Assembly (NCBI RefSeq): GCF_029227915.1
Contig: NC_079876.1
Coordinates: forward strand, 23,376,001 to 23,440,000
Source of the DNA: Hydractinia symbiolongicarpus
Lineage: Eukaryota; Cnidaria; Hydrozoa; Anthoathecata; Hydractiniidae
Length of the DNA stretch: 64,000 nucleotides
Reading direction: 5' to 3'
Part shown: piece by piece, positions 35,165-46,749 of the stretch
Position numbering within the stretch: the first letter of the stretch is position 1
Layout: every line of letters starts with the position of its first letter
The notes under the pieces: model-generated
The model's input: only the letters and a program-made list of their open reading frames with translations
Told to the model about the DNA's origin: nothing
Database searches by the model: none
Position numbers and translations under genes: made by a program

Positions 35165-36362
35165 AAGAAAAGTTTTAAAAACACATGTTAAAATTTTATT
35201 TTTAATTTACAAAGTAGCACGAAGCTTTTCGTAACTGAGTTACATTTTTAAGTGATAAAAATATCCTAAGCTAAAAACCTTTATACAAAATATCTACAAA
35301 AAAATAATTAATTGATTTAATTAAAATGTTCTACGCAAGGGAATACAAGTAAAAATCATGGACAAGCGAAACAAAAGGAAGTAAAGGGGCAAAATCACCA
35401 TGTGTAAAAATAAAATAAAGGAAACGAAAACTAATTGCCCACGGGAATAGAGAATAAAAATAGGCGATTGTGTAGATAAAAAGCTATGTAACTCCATTCT
35501 TAAATAATAAAAGTGATTTGGTCTCTTTTTGATCATTCAAGAGGGCCTTATGGGAATAAATGAAAAATGCCTCCAAAATCTTTCTTTTTCTAGTCTCTTG
35601 GCGCCTTAGACAAGATGGACCAATTAAAGGCGTGATCGGGATTTCTGACTAAGTGCTTAGAAGGTTCGGATTTCTCACTGTTGGAGTTATGTTCTTTCCA
35701 TCTCACAATAGCATTTCTCATTGTTTCTCCTATGTAGATAGTGTTACACGTCGCGCATTCTCCCTTGTAAATGACTTTGCTATGGTGGTTAACTTTATCC
35801 TTTAATGGGAAAAGAGACCTGACTTTAGTAGTTTTCCACGTGTAAACAACTCTGACTTCTCCATTCGTAAACGATTCTATGTTTTTGGCAACTTTTCTAA
35901 TTGACGCCTCATTCTTGGGACAGAATGGTATTTGGATAAAAACGTTCTTTTTATCTTCTTTGAACAACCAGTCTGGGATTATCATTTCGTCAGACAGATT
36001 AGGCTTGAAAGCGTTTATTTGAGCTTCAATAAAACGAACCGGATAACCTACAGCTTTGAACTTTTTGCGGATTCTTTGGAGCTCTAGATTAATTAGTTTT
36101 CGTTTCTTTTATTATATTTTTACACATGATGATTTTGCACATTTTCTTTCTTTTATTTCGCTTGTCCATGATTTTTACTTGTATTCCCTTGGGTAGAACA
36201 TTTTAATTAAATCAATTAATTATTTTTTTGTAGATATTTTGTATAAAGGTTTTTAGCTTAGGATATTTTTATCACTTGAAAATGTAACTCAGTTACGAAA
36301 AGCTTCGTGCTAGTTTATAAATTAAAAATAAATTTTTAACATGTGTTTTTAAAACTTTTCTT
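35165..36362 (-). mobile_element. Penelope-like retroelement fragment with inverted arms
   Basis: Two 272-bp inverted arms (35,165-35,436 and 36,091-36,362), about 90 percent alike by eye, flank the 3' part of a Penelope-like ORF. Copies of these elements often have repeats in inverted orientation. The reverse transcriptase is missing, so this is a heavily 5'-truncated copy. Confidence 0.75.
35590..36111 (-). pseudogene. GIY-YIG endonuclease domain of a Penelope-like element
   Basis: In order: the connector after the reverse transcriptase (FKAVGYPVRFIEAQINAF), a linker with KVRSLFPLKDKV, and the GIY-YIG-type nuclease core VIYKGECATCNTIYIGET, then RWKEHNSNSEKSEPSKHL. In this family the nuclease nicks target DNA for priming. 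The expected catalytic R (in ..RWKEH) and the downstream H-rich region are present. The frame is open for about 170 codons, but all reverse transcriptase motifs upstream are gone. Confidence 0.8.
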
Positions 36363-37057
36363 ATTCAATGTATATTGTCTTTGAGCTCCTGTCTTTGCCA
36401 TAATTAGCCTCATTCAGTCGCCCACGATCAATTTCGTCGTACCATAACACCCCCCGAGCAGGTTTTTATAGCAACATAAGCCAAACCTCTTTTTAGTGCA
36501 CACCTCAATTCGTGGACACTTTTTGTAGTACTAATAATGTCCGCTATAGAGTAGCTTCACTGTACATAAATATTTGTCAAGTTTTAGTGACTGATCTGGA
36601 TTTCACCAATTGACCTTGTGATATTTGTTGATCACATTTTTTGTGATTTCAGTCTTTTTGCGTACTGTTTTCAGACATTTCATGACAGCCGTAACTATTG
36701 ACGAAAAACTTTAAACCGTACAACTAACATGTTGAATTTATAGAGCTTAAAGAAACACCTAAACCGGACATATGTTTGTCTAATTAAGTTCAAGAAGCAG
36801 CTGCTTAAAGTTGCAAACGTTTCCAACATTCGAAAAAATAATAACGATTTTACATATTCTGTGAAATTTATGCAAACATCTGTCAGTGACTAATCGCTAC
36901 AATATTTTTTTTATACTTATAACTTGTGAAAATGTCGTGTTAGTAAAATCTTAAATAATTACTTAAATAATTAGTCGAAAATAAAATTAATATAACATCT
37001 TCTTCACCTTCCATTCTCTGCGAAAACACTAAACACGGAGCCACAGCTACGACGAGT
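36363..37057. other. No gene recognised
   Basis: AT-rich sequence just downstream of gene B, likely holding its 3' untranslated region. Nothing else seen. Confidence 0.35.
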
Positions 37058-40000
37058 TTAGATTTGTATACATGCCATATTACGTGAAGTTGCACTGTAC
37101 GCACATTCAACATTGCAGTGAACAGCCTTTGTAAAACGACAAATAAAATATAAGCAAAACGGAAAGCAATGCTTTACAAATTCATTAATAGTTAAAAACA
37201 AATCAATATGACTTTCCAGTTTAAACAAGGTTGTGTTCTGCGTGTTAATACTATATTTCCTAAAAAGATCCTGCAATTTAAAAAAAGCTAGTATACTGAA
37301 AGAATACTTACGATAATTTTGTTCGTACCCAGCTTGTCATGATAGCAAGCATTTGGACCAGACCAACCATACTCACATTCGCACCCTCCCGGGATGAAAA
37401 AAGAACATGTTCCAGCTGAAAAAGCGTAACAAAAGTATTACATTTTTTTTAAAAAAGACATGGATTGCAAAAAACTTCGGCACTATTTAGAGGCTATTCG
37501 TGTGAGGCGAGTTGGCCCGGTTAAGCAGGCTAAAAAAAGTCACGAAAGTTTGTTTATATGGACGGACTTCTCTTTAAATAAATTTACTTTAAACCACAAC
37601 AATTTTTATAAGAATGAAATCCATGAAATTACTAATATAATACCCTTGCGACACCGTAATACACCTTTTTTCTTTAGTTTCACTTACAGAAAGAACGAGA
37701 AGTGTGAATTGAAACTTAAATTCTTACTATTTGAGCAAGCTGGATCACATTGTCGTTTATATGAAGAAGGTAACAAACCATCGGTAGCAAGTTGTTCTTC
37801 TGGTGAAGGGTCTTGGCAAAAGTTTTGAAACACGTATTCCGATCCACAAGTGTTTGGTCTGGTATGAGTCGAACACGCCATGCTGCAATTACCTTCTGCC
37901 TGTGTGAGATTTAATAATTTCAAAATATTATACAAGCCCTTACTCTGCTTATTCAATAAGATTATAATGACAATTTTAAGGGCTTAAAATAAATAATTAT
38001 TTAAAGCGCACATTTGTGCTCATGGTCATGGTTATAATTTAGCATCACTACCAGAGCATGTACCTTGGTTGATTTTCCAGATCGTACCCACTGACTGACG
38101 TTTCCGGTTTAGATAAAACCTGGCATAGCAAATAAAGCATGCTGTAAATGATGGTGTCTAAATCTTGATTATGACCACAAATGCTCAACATGATGGTGGC
38201 AATAAAATTCAGGATTTGAAAAATAATAAAAAAGCATGTGGGAAGTGACGGTGATGTCATTGTTCTTTGATACTGTTTCAGACCAAAATTGTTAAAAAAT
38301 TTAAGACTGCTAAAAGATTGTCTGTTGAAAAAAGAATTTCAAATATCGGTCGGAAAGTGAGTTTACTCCCCAGGTACTTTCTTTGTATACATTAAATTTT
38401 ACCGGCAAAGTCCGCGTTTGACGGGAAACCACGAGTTTCCCGTTACCGACGCATTTTCGATTTCTTTACATTGTATCGTGTATGCATACCAAAAATATTT
38501 AATCAATTTAAGAATTGAATAATTATTGTATTTTTGTTAACATTATTCTGACAAATATTTTTCGAAAATTGATTTGAAAAATGGTTCCGTCTATTCGGTC
38601 CTTCACGGGTAGTAAAATACAAATTGAAAGCGCCCAGATTGAACAACGATATAATAACAATTCAGCACATCGATTTTCTTCATGTTGTTGAAACAAAAGA
38701 ATGCTGTGATTAACAAAAAGCAACTGAGAGGAAGTGAAAATTTTTAGAACTTAAAATTTAGAAAATGTTTTGATACTTAAGAAATTGGCTAGTGTTGCAA
38801 TGTCTTCATAATACAAATAAAATTGGATTTTATTTCCTCGGTTTCAACAGAAAAAAGAAAATTTTAAAAATAACGCGTACCACCACACTTGTCGAGTAGT
38901 TGCTGGTGGTAGAACGCACATAAACATTGTTGATTCCAATCCAACCCACATAACATAAACATCTTCCACTTGACAAGCACGCAATTGCTTGTCCAGGAAC
39001 TACTGCGCAATCACCGACTGATTTACAGGCTGAAAAAAATAAAAAAATATTAAAAAGGCATCAATCAATTTTCGGCCACAGGTTAATTCGCTGATGTTGC
39101 TTGTATCATCACTTCAAACAATATTCAAGGGCTACATATATATTTATATGTTCGAGTCTGTAAATTACATACATGCCAGAAAAATAGCCAGTTTGCTTTT
39201 CACCGCCATAATAAGTGTACGTAAGACTCGTTTTAGTAGCTAAGCTTCTAAAGCAATGGCGTAGGACACGCCACGACACCCAGCATTGTTTTTTTATATT
39301 CGACACCTTGACATAGTAAAAAAACTGGCTAGATGCGCGCCTGACGAAGAACATAATAAAATGTGTGACATATAGCTCTAGAAAACTCAAACGAACATAC
39401 GAGTTCGCATTAGCGATATTAGTAATAATATTTCTATTCCGCGCTAGGCTGCAACTTTAGTGCGCACTAGGATATGAACTAGTGTGCACTAACTTGGAGT
39501 CTAGTGCGCACTAGTGCAGAGTCTCTTCTTTCACAAACTTTAGTGCACATTGTATTATTTTCTAGCTTGCAGTAGCAAAGTAGTGAGCACTAAAGGTCTC
39601 AGTGAACTGCTGTAAAATTGTCGCAGATATCAGCCACCGCATACTGACACTTAAACACAATATTACTACAAGCGTTTTCATCTCTTAGTTAACTTTGTCA
39701 ATAAATATAATAACTCGAACCTGACGAAAGAGATGGAGCTGGTGGAGTTTCGCATGTTTCCCCGGTGTATCCAAATTTACAGATGCATTGATAGCTCGAA
39801 ACAGTGTCTTGACAAGTGTGATGGGGACAAGGTGAAAGCTCTGCACAATTTGACGTAGCTGTTGTAACTTTTGTGGTTGATACAATACTTTTAATGGTTG
39901 GCGTTACCTGTAAAACAATTTTTTTTTATCGTTCGTTCGTTCGTTCGTTCGTTCGTTCGTTCGTTCGTTCGTTCGTTCGTTCGTTCGTTCGTTCGTTCGT

Positions 40001-40459
40001 TCGTTCGTTCGTTCGTTCGTTCGTTCGTTCGTTCGTTCGTTCGTTCGTTCGTTCGTTCGTTCGTTCGTTCGTTCGTTCGTTCGTTCGTTCGTTCGTTCGT
40101 TCGTTCGTTCGTTCGTTCGTTTACTGTACTGTTTTACACTGACCTGTTCTGCAGAAGGTTCGGTTTGATAGTGAATCCATCCATTGCTTGACTCAACTGT
40201 AACATCTTCATCCGTAATTTCATTAGAGAGCAGCTCACAATTATTTAATTCGAAATAATAGTTTATTGATTTGCAAGTTCTTGTTAATACACATTTGTAA
40301 AGGCAATGGCCAATCGTTGGAGACTTCTCTGACAAAATAAGCCCGCTTAGCAAACGCTTGTTATTGCTCACTTTGCTGAATGTAGCATTAAAGGAATTCC
40401 CGTTACGATATATCTCAGCATAGGTAAATCCAAAATAAGTTAGCATTAGGAGTAGTCGT
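37058..40459 (-). CDS. Gene B: PAN/Apple plus EGF-like secreted protein, six exons
   Basis: Paralogue of gene A. Exons on the minus strand: 40,459-40,144 (PAN), 39,907-39,721 (EGF), 39,029-38,881, 37,899-37,728, 37,415-37,312 and 37,126-37,058 (TAA). All exon lengths equal those of gene A except the EGF exon (+3 nt). Motifs: HCLYKCVLTRTCKSINYY; CICKFGYTGETCE; CLSSGRCLCYVGWIG; RQCDPACSN; GGCECEYGWSGPNACY; CNVECAYSATSRN. The total is 332 codons including the stop, without the missing first exon; the PAN exon starts in phase 2, reading RLLLMLTYFGFTYA, which looks like the end of a signal peptide. Introns are compact (185-981 bp). Every exon is open with no disabling change, so the gene looks functional. 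Confidence 0.8.
38351..38447. repeat. Dispersed repeat copy, TGAGTTTACTCCC family
   Basis: GTGAGTTTACTCCCCAGGTA and CTTTCTTTGTATACATT match the two copies inserted in Polinton 2 at 50,609 and 50,769. It lies in intron 3 of gene B. Not a known family to me. Confidence 0.75.
39930..40121. repeat. (TTCG)n microsatellite, 48 units, in gene B intron 1
   Basis: 192 bp of perfect TTCG units at the same intron position as the gene A arrays, with the same flanks. The intron (39,908-40,143) is therefore more than 80 percent repeat. Confidence 0.97.
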
Positions 40460-40721
40460 CTATAATGAAGAAGGAAAATATAGTAATCAAATCTGGAACA
40501 ATGACGTTTATTATCATGTTAGGCAAGCAAGAAAGCGGGGGTTCAATTACTAAGAAACCATACTATTTTAATACGCCATTTTGAACGCACACACCCATAC
40601 ACGCTTTGCCCCATTCCTTTAATGAGCATAATACGAGGTTCTAACCTTTCACATAAAGTTTGCAACCGATGTGTATAACGCTAGCTGTTTTGATGGTTAC
40701 TTTTTGACCGTTTTTCGACTA

Positions 40722-41003
40722 CCTTATCGGTAAAAAAAGTCGGCAAAAATATTAGTCACTTAGACAAAATTTAGTCACTTTTTGCCGATTAATTTTTTGA
40801 ATTTAGTCACTTTTTGCTGTGTAAGTTTTGGGATTTAGTCACTAATAAAAAATAATTGAATAAAACTGATAAAAATTGGCAACAAGGAGAAAAATTGGCA
40901 AAAAGATGGTCGGAAAAGAAGTAGGAAAAGAAGTTAGGTCGGGAAAAAATGTCACTTAGCCAAAGTTTAGTCACTTTTGCCGACTTTTTTTTTACCGATA
41001 AGG
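40722..41003. mobile_element. 282-bp MITE with TA target duplication
   Basis: Inverted ends CCTTATCGGTAAAAAAAGTC and its inverse near GACTTTTTTTTTACCGATAA, flanked by TA. The interior repeats TTTAGTCACTTTTTGC. No coding frame. Just upstream of gene B. Confidence 0.75.
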
Positions 41004-41125
41004 TATGTACCTTCTATTTTATGTCATTCACGATTTGGTGTTTCAAATTTTAGTATCAATATTTTTTATTACATTTTTTAGCCATGTATAAATATTGTGT
41101 AAAAAAATAATTTTAGGAATTAGGC

Positions 41126-41338
41126 TAAAAAAAGTAGCTAACTACTGCTTTGTATCCCTTTGGCTAAAAAAGTAGTTAGCTAATCCCTTTGGCTAAAAAA
41201 GTAGCTAGCTACTGCTTTGTATTCCTTTGGCTAAAAAAGTAGCTAGCTACTGCTTTGTATCCCTTTGGCTAAAAAAGTAGCTAGCTACTGCTTTGTATTC
41301 CTTTGGCTAAAAAAGTAGCTAGCTACTGCTTTGTATCC
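41126..41338. repeat. 38-bp minisatellite with palindromic core
   Basis: Five to six copies of a unit CTTTGGCTAAAAAAGTAGCT...TTTGTATCC with 38-bp periodicity (GGCTA at 41,191, 41,229, 41,267). The core AGTAGCTAGCTACT is a perfect 14-bp palindrome. The first copies are degenerate. Confidence 0.9.
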
Positions 41339-41408
41339 CACCCGACATTAACTGTTTTTTGTGTGTCATCTTCATCAATTTGATTTTTAAGAAGCTCCAT
41401 CTTGGTTT

Positions 41409-43741
41409 GTGTCTAGCTATTGTAACCTCCAGAAAAGAGTTAAGGCATTATATTCTGTTCAAAATTCAACAACATTTCTGATTATTTTATGGTATCTATC
41501 ATTATCGTCTACCCTATCATTAAATGGCCTTATGCAAACCATCAAGGGACCAACAAGAATTACGGACACCACTGAGTCGCTCATTGACGTTATTTTGACA
41601 ACAAAACCCGAGAATCTAATGGAAATTAAAATCGTTTCAACCGCCCTGAGTGATCATTATTCCATTGGGTGCAAAAGAAAACTTAATAACATTAAACAAC
41701 AGTATGAAACAATAAAATGTAGAAATTATACAAATTACAATTCTGGTGAATTATCTCGCGATTTGAGTAATGAAAACTGGGATTCAGTTTATGCTGAAAG
41801 AAATCCTAATAACGCCTGGAATACATTGAGAGATATTGTAAGTCGGAATTTCAACAAGCATGCCACAAATATTACCAAAAAAGTCAAAGGTAAAAAATCA
41901 CCATGGTTAACACGTGATATAAAATTGGAAATGAATTACCGAGACACGTTGAACAGAAAGTTTCGTAAATCAAGAACTTCCACTGACTTTGAAAAATTCA
42001 AGAGTCAAAGAAACAAAGTAAATAACCTTGTTAGAAAGGCTAGAAACGAACATAGTAGGACACAGAAACGGCAAACGATCCTAAACGATTTTGGAAAACA
42101 TTGAAAAGAATTTTTCCATTAAAAGAAAAAATCTCAACAGTAAAATCTTTTATTATTGACGGCATAAGAAACTCAAATGCAAAACCTGTTGCATCACGTT
42201 TTTGTTCTTACTTCTCTACCATCGTTTCGAAACTTAAAGCCAAGGCAATGCCACTGAATAATTTCCTCTGGCCAAACCGAAGGAAAGTAATTTGAAAACA
42301 AGTACTACCTTTGAGTTCACTTAGGTCACAGTTAATGAAGTTTTCGTGCATCTCAAGAAACTCAAACGTAGTAAGGCTTGTGGTTCTGACGATCTTCCAC
42401 CAGGCATGTTGAAAGACAGTGCAAAATACTTAGCAAAGCCTCTTTGCCATGTAATCAATGCCTCACTAAGATCTGGTATAATACCGTCCGATTTCAAGCT
42501 GGGACGAGTGACGCCCATTCACAAATCAGGACGTAAAAATGACATGGACAATTATCGTCCAATTACCGTCTCGGCAGTTTGTTCGAAAATTCTGGAAAAA
42601 TGTATTCACAACCAGTTATGCAAATTTCTGAAACAGAATAAACTGTTATCTGAAACTCAATTTGGCTTTAAAAAGAAAAGAAACACGGAACTTGCTGCCA
42701 CACTATCTCTTGACACAATAAAAAGGAATATAGACAATGGAGAGTTAACTGGTGCAATCTTCATAGATCTTAGCAAAGCCTTCGATTCGCTAAGTCACGC
42801 ACAAATCATTGAAAGCCTGAAAAGTCATAGTGTTACAGGAGTTGAAAAAGAACTTTTCATTGAATACCTTTTGGCCGGAAGCAAACTGTGAAAGTAAAAA
42901 ATAAAACATCTGAACTTGAGTCAGTAACATGTGGTGTACCGCAGGGCTCGATTTTAGGTCCCCTTTTATTCTTAATTACCTTCAATGACATTGGCAGCGT
43001 CCTTTCAAACTGTAAAATACTGACATAGGCTGATGACACTGTCATTTATGTTTCTGGTAAAACAAAAGATAACATCGAAAAATTGTTGACTGAAGACTTC
43101 AATCGTGTTGCAGACTGGATCGAAATGAACGATCTTGTTATAAATATGAAAAAAAGGGAAAACGGAATTCATGCTGTTTGGCACTACTTTGAAAAAAGAT
43201 TATCGGCATCAATCACTCTCTTTCACCAACTCTTACAAGTATCTTAATGTAAAATTGGACCAAACTCTTTCACTATGTGAGCACATCGAGTCGACATACA
43301 AGACATCAAGTGTTCATAGAGACGTGTGTGACGTGTGTGTTATTAAATTATTTCGAAAAAATGACAAACATCACAAGAAATAAAAATCATTTACTACGAC
43401 TTCCTAAGATTAGGCTGGAATCAAGTAGAAAGAGTTTCTTTTTTAATGGTGCAAAAACTTTCAACGAGCTTCCTCTGATAATACGTGCTTCGACATCAAT
43501 AGAAGGTTTTGTAAAATTATATGAAGAGTTTTTATAATTTATAAATGTTAATTTTTACCAACACATTTTTAGTTATTATTTTAAATTTAATACTATTTTT
43601 TGGTGGGACTGGGAAACAGGACACATGGAAGAAAAGAAATTTTGTAATTATATATATATTGTATATTTTACTAATTTTTGAATGGAAAAATCCTGTGTAA
43701 ATATTCGTTAAATAAATAAAAAAATAAATAAATAAAAAAAA
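41409..43741 (+). mobile_element. LINE retrotransposon, 5'-truncated and inactive
   Basis: From about 41,535 it reads the end of an apurinic-type endonuclease (PTRITDTTESLIDVILTT, ALSDHYSIGC). After a linker, reverse transcriptase motifs follow in several frames. The 3' UTR ends in a TAAATAAATAAA-type tail at about 43,706-43,741. The overall make-up fits the CR1/jockey superfamily; the clade is not settled. Confidence 0.85.
42346..43540 (+). pseudogene. LINE reverse transcriptase (broken)
   Basis: Motifs in order: KACGSDDLPPGMLK, LGRVTPIHKSGRKNDMDNYR, GAIFIDLSKAFDSLSH with the first catalytic Asp, TCGVPQGSILGPLLF, and the active-site box where the Tyr codon before ADD is a TAG stop (near 43,027). 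The C-terminal LPKIRLESSRKSFFFNGAK is typical of LINE ORF2 ends. Frame changes occur near 42,890 and 43,165-43,280. It cannot make an active enzyme. Confidence 0.85.
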
Positions 43742-44005
43742 TCTGTTTTGGCCAGAGGAAATTTTTCAGTGGCATTGCCTTGGCTTTCAGTTTCGAAACG
43801 GTGGTAGAGAAGTAAGAACAAAAACGTGATGCGATAGATTTTGCATTTGAGTTTCTTATGCCGTCAATAATAAAAGAGTTAACTGTTGAGATTTTTTCTT
43901 TTAAGGGAAAAATTCTTTTCAATTTTTTCCAAAACCGTTTAGGATCGTTTGCCGTTTCCTGCAGGAGTGTCCTACTATAATCGTTTCTAGCCTTTCTAAT
44001 TGCTG
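43742..44005 (-). mobile_element. Inverted fragment of the same LINE
   Basis: The minus strand repeats LINE positions about 42,040-42,276 (IFPLKEKISTVNSFIIDGIR, FCSYFSTTVSKLKAKAMPL) at over 90 percent identity. It starts directly after the LINE's A-rich tail. Either a second truncated insertion or part of a complex insertion event. Confidence 0.8.
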
Positions 44006-44655
44006 AGGGATTATTTTAGCTTGACATGTTAACGACAAGCTTTTACTTATTTTTTACTTAAACCGAAAGAAAGATACACCTAAAAGGGTGCGCTCGATAC
44101 AGAATTGTTAGTAGTTTGCCTTTACTAAGCGCTTAACCGATGTCACTAAAGATTTTTGAACTTTTATACTAAATAATTACAACAATAGCCGTAGCTGAAA
44201 TACGAACAAAGTGCTAGTCCTTTCTGTAGTATATTAACTTTGGTAAAAACTTTTCAATGAAGACATCTTAAAATTATTTACTATTGCAAAGTCCAGAGTT
44301 GAAAAATGTTTATTTATGCGACTGCATGTGATGAGCATTGATTCGAGTATTTTTAGAACTTGACTTGACGGAACAAGAATGATAGCTTACTAGTGAAAGT
44401 AGAGAACATGGATAAACGAATGTCAAGCTGTAAGACCATTGTATCTAAGCTCAAAATCAGATAAAAGATTATCAAAGAAGCACTACAAATACATATATGA
44501 CGTATATCGTCGTAATTACGTGATTGTTTAAGGAAGAGGAATAAGAAACTAAGCATTATAAAAAAATAATAATACTTTGACTTTACATGGAATGATGGCA
44601 TTAAATAATAGTAAATATGACAATTATGCAAATTAAATTAAGTTACTATACCGTA

Positions 44656-45150
44656 AACGATCGATTAAACCCCCTGGGGGCTTATTTGTCAAAATGGGTT
44701 TTTGGGGAAGGGGGCGTGTTCGGGAGGGTGCGTAAATGGGAGGGGGGCTTATAAAATTATGCGAAAATCAAGTGGGCTAAAAACAATGATTTTAATAAAC
44801 ACAACATTTTTTTTAAAAGTAATAAAGAAAACAAACACTAATCGATCTCAATATAATGGTTGGAAAGAGAAAAAGGGAGGTCGGACTTGTTGTTCCAACA
44901 AAGTATGTTGCTTTGACAGGGAGCAAGATATTCGGAAATATATAAAAAGAAAAACACCCTAACTTTGAATTGGATATTATAACCACGAGTGTTATTAATA
45001 CCTCAACCTGCGAAATAAATACCATTTATTTAATTGTTTATAGTAGTATTTTTTCAGTCCCTATCAACTATATTGATAGGGACTTTGGGAGAGGGGGTTT
45101 ATTCGGGAGGGGTGGTGGGGTATTCGGGAATGGGGGCTTAATCGATCATT
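44656..45150. mobile_element. MITE-like element with C/G-rich inverted ends
   Basis: Ends CGATCGATTAAACCCCC and GGGGGCTTAATCGATCAT form a 17-bp inverted repeat. The interior has several GGGGGCTTAT/GGGGGTTTATTCGGG blocks. No target duplication is clear and no coding frame is present. Confidence 0.45.
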
Positions 45151-46679
45151 TCAAATCATTAATTTCAAATAACAGGATTTGAAAATTGAAATGTCCGGAT
45201 AATAAATGATTTGTTCTTTTGATCTTATATATATTCCTTTTTCCTTTAGGTTTACTTCAAATTTCAGAAGTTTTCATATTTTAAAAATCCTGGGTTTTTA
45301 ATGGCGCAGAGGTTCTTATGTCTGTTAATCAGTTAGTTTTATACATTGCTGGTGACTTATTTTGTTTCATACTGTTATTTCATTTTTTTTCAGAGAAAAC
45401 TGACAAAGTTAACAACCAACGTTTCGATAAAAAGGACCACACATTGCTGGGGAATAAAAATTTAATCCATGCCCACTGCATAGTTACGTTATGTTTATGT
45501 CAACGATTTGCAAACACTGCATTCTTATTGGCAGTTTCAGAAGGATTCGAAACTCAAAGTATTCCTAACTTTTATTGGTTGGTTATCCAAAAAGGCACAA
45601 AGAGCTTGAAGGCTGTTACATAAATTTTTAGACTTTCCGAATTAAGATTTTTATCACAAAAGTTATTTTTTATAACAAAGCGTGTATCTGTGTTTTTTAG
45701 TTGTTTCATTCTGAATGAGTTGAATAACTTCTGCTTCCAGAGGGATATGCATACTTTATTTCAGTGTTCTATAGCTTCAATCCCCCACAAAAATTATGAG
45801 ACAAACTGATTTTTCTTTGACTTGTTTTTGGAGTTGTCTCAGCATATTTTGTGGAGGGTTTTAGATTGATTTAAAGAAGCCACAATTTATTACAGCCGTT
45901 GCGTAATTTATGTCATTCAAAACAGACATCCCTATTTTATAGCCGAGTGAAGATCCAAGTTTAATTTGTGCTCGACTAATGAAGATAGTGCTTCAAAATA
46001 AAACATATTTACAAACTGATGCTAATTTTAAATCAGTTTATTAGATGGGAATAATTTATGTTTATCTTGTCTTGTCATGCTGCTGTTTGTAAACCGGCTA
46101 GTCTGCTATTCCGTAAATCCATAATTAGGAGAATATTTCGGCATGGGGTTGCAAAGAAAATAAAAGTAAAATTGCATTGCTACATCAACAAAGAGGTAGA
46201 GAAGAGTCACTACCGATGACAGAAAGTACAATTCTGTGTCAGTGAAACAACTTGACTGTCAGCGTATCCATGATAATTTGTAACTGCAAAAATTGTAGCA
46301 TGCATGTTTTAATTCCTGTTTTTTGTTTTGAAATATTGTGGTACGGTTAAGATGCGGAAAACCATTTTTGGTTATGCTGTAGATACCACCAGTATGGAAA
46401 CCAGCGTATTTATTATTATTCATTATTTTTTACTCAATCAAATCGATAGAAATATTCAGCTAACCAAGCTTAAAAAAACATTAGTTAAAAGATAATGGAA
46501 AATGTGTGATAAAATTTCTTAAAGCTGAAACTTGAACAAGGAAACAGACGATAGTAAATACAATTTTGTTCAAACTATAAATGTTGATTCGATTTACAAA
46601 CTCCAGGACTTATGCTGCCTTTAAAGTAATCTTACTCGAAGCTAATTTTATAGAATTATTGATTTCGTTAAGTTTTTTT
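45151..46679. other. No gene recognised
   Basis: AT-rich spacer before Polinton 2. Open frames are short and featureless. Confidence 0.35.
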
Positions 46680-46749
46680 AAATGAAGGTCAAATCCTGCC
46701 CAGTTTTCAGATGTAAATGAAGGTCAAATCCTGCCCAGTTTTCAGATGT
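46680..46749. repeat. Perfect 35-bp tandem duplication abutting Polinton 2
   Basis: Two identical 35-bp units (each AAATGAAGGTCAAATCC...TTTTCAGATGT) at 46,680-46,714 and 46,715-46,749. The second ends exactly where the Polinton terminus AGAGAATATAAAATG begins. Confidence 0.95.

Noticed and set aside
39873-40191. Open frames of FVRS repeats on the plus strand in gene B
   Set aside because: Same microsatellite artefact, antisense to gene B.
41409-41530. Start of the LINE protein at 41,409
   Set aside because: The frame is open, but recognisable endonuclease sequence only begins near 41,535, so the true LINE boundary is probably inside the frame.
45318-45623. 101-residue plus-strand frame with hydrophobic N-terminus
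   Set aside because: No motif, paralogue or splice signal; expected by chance in AT-rich DNA of this length.
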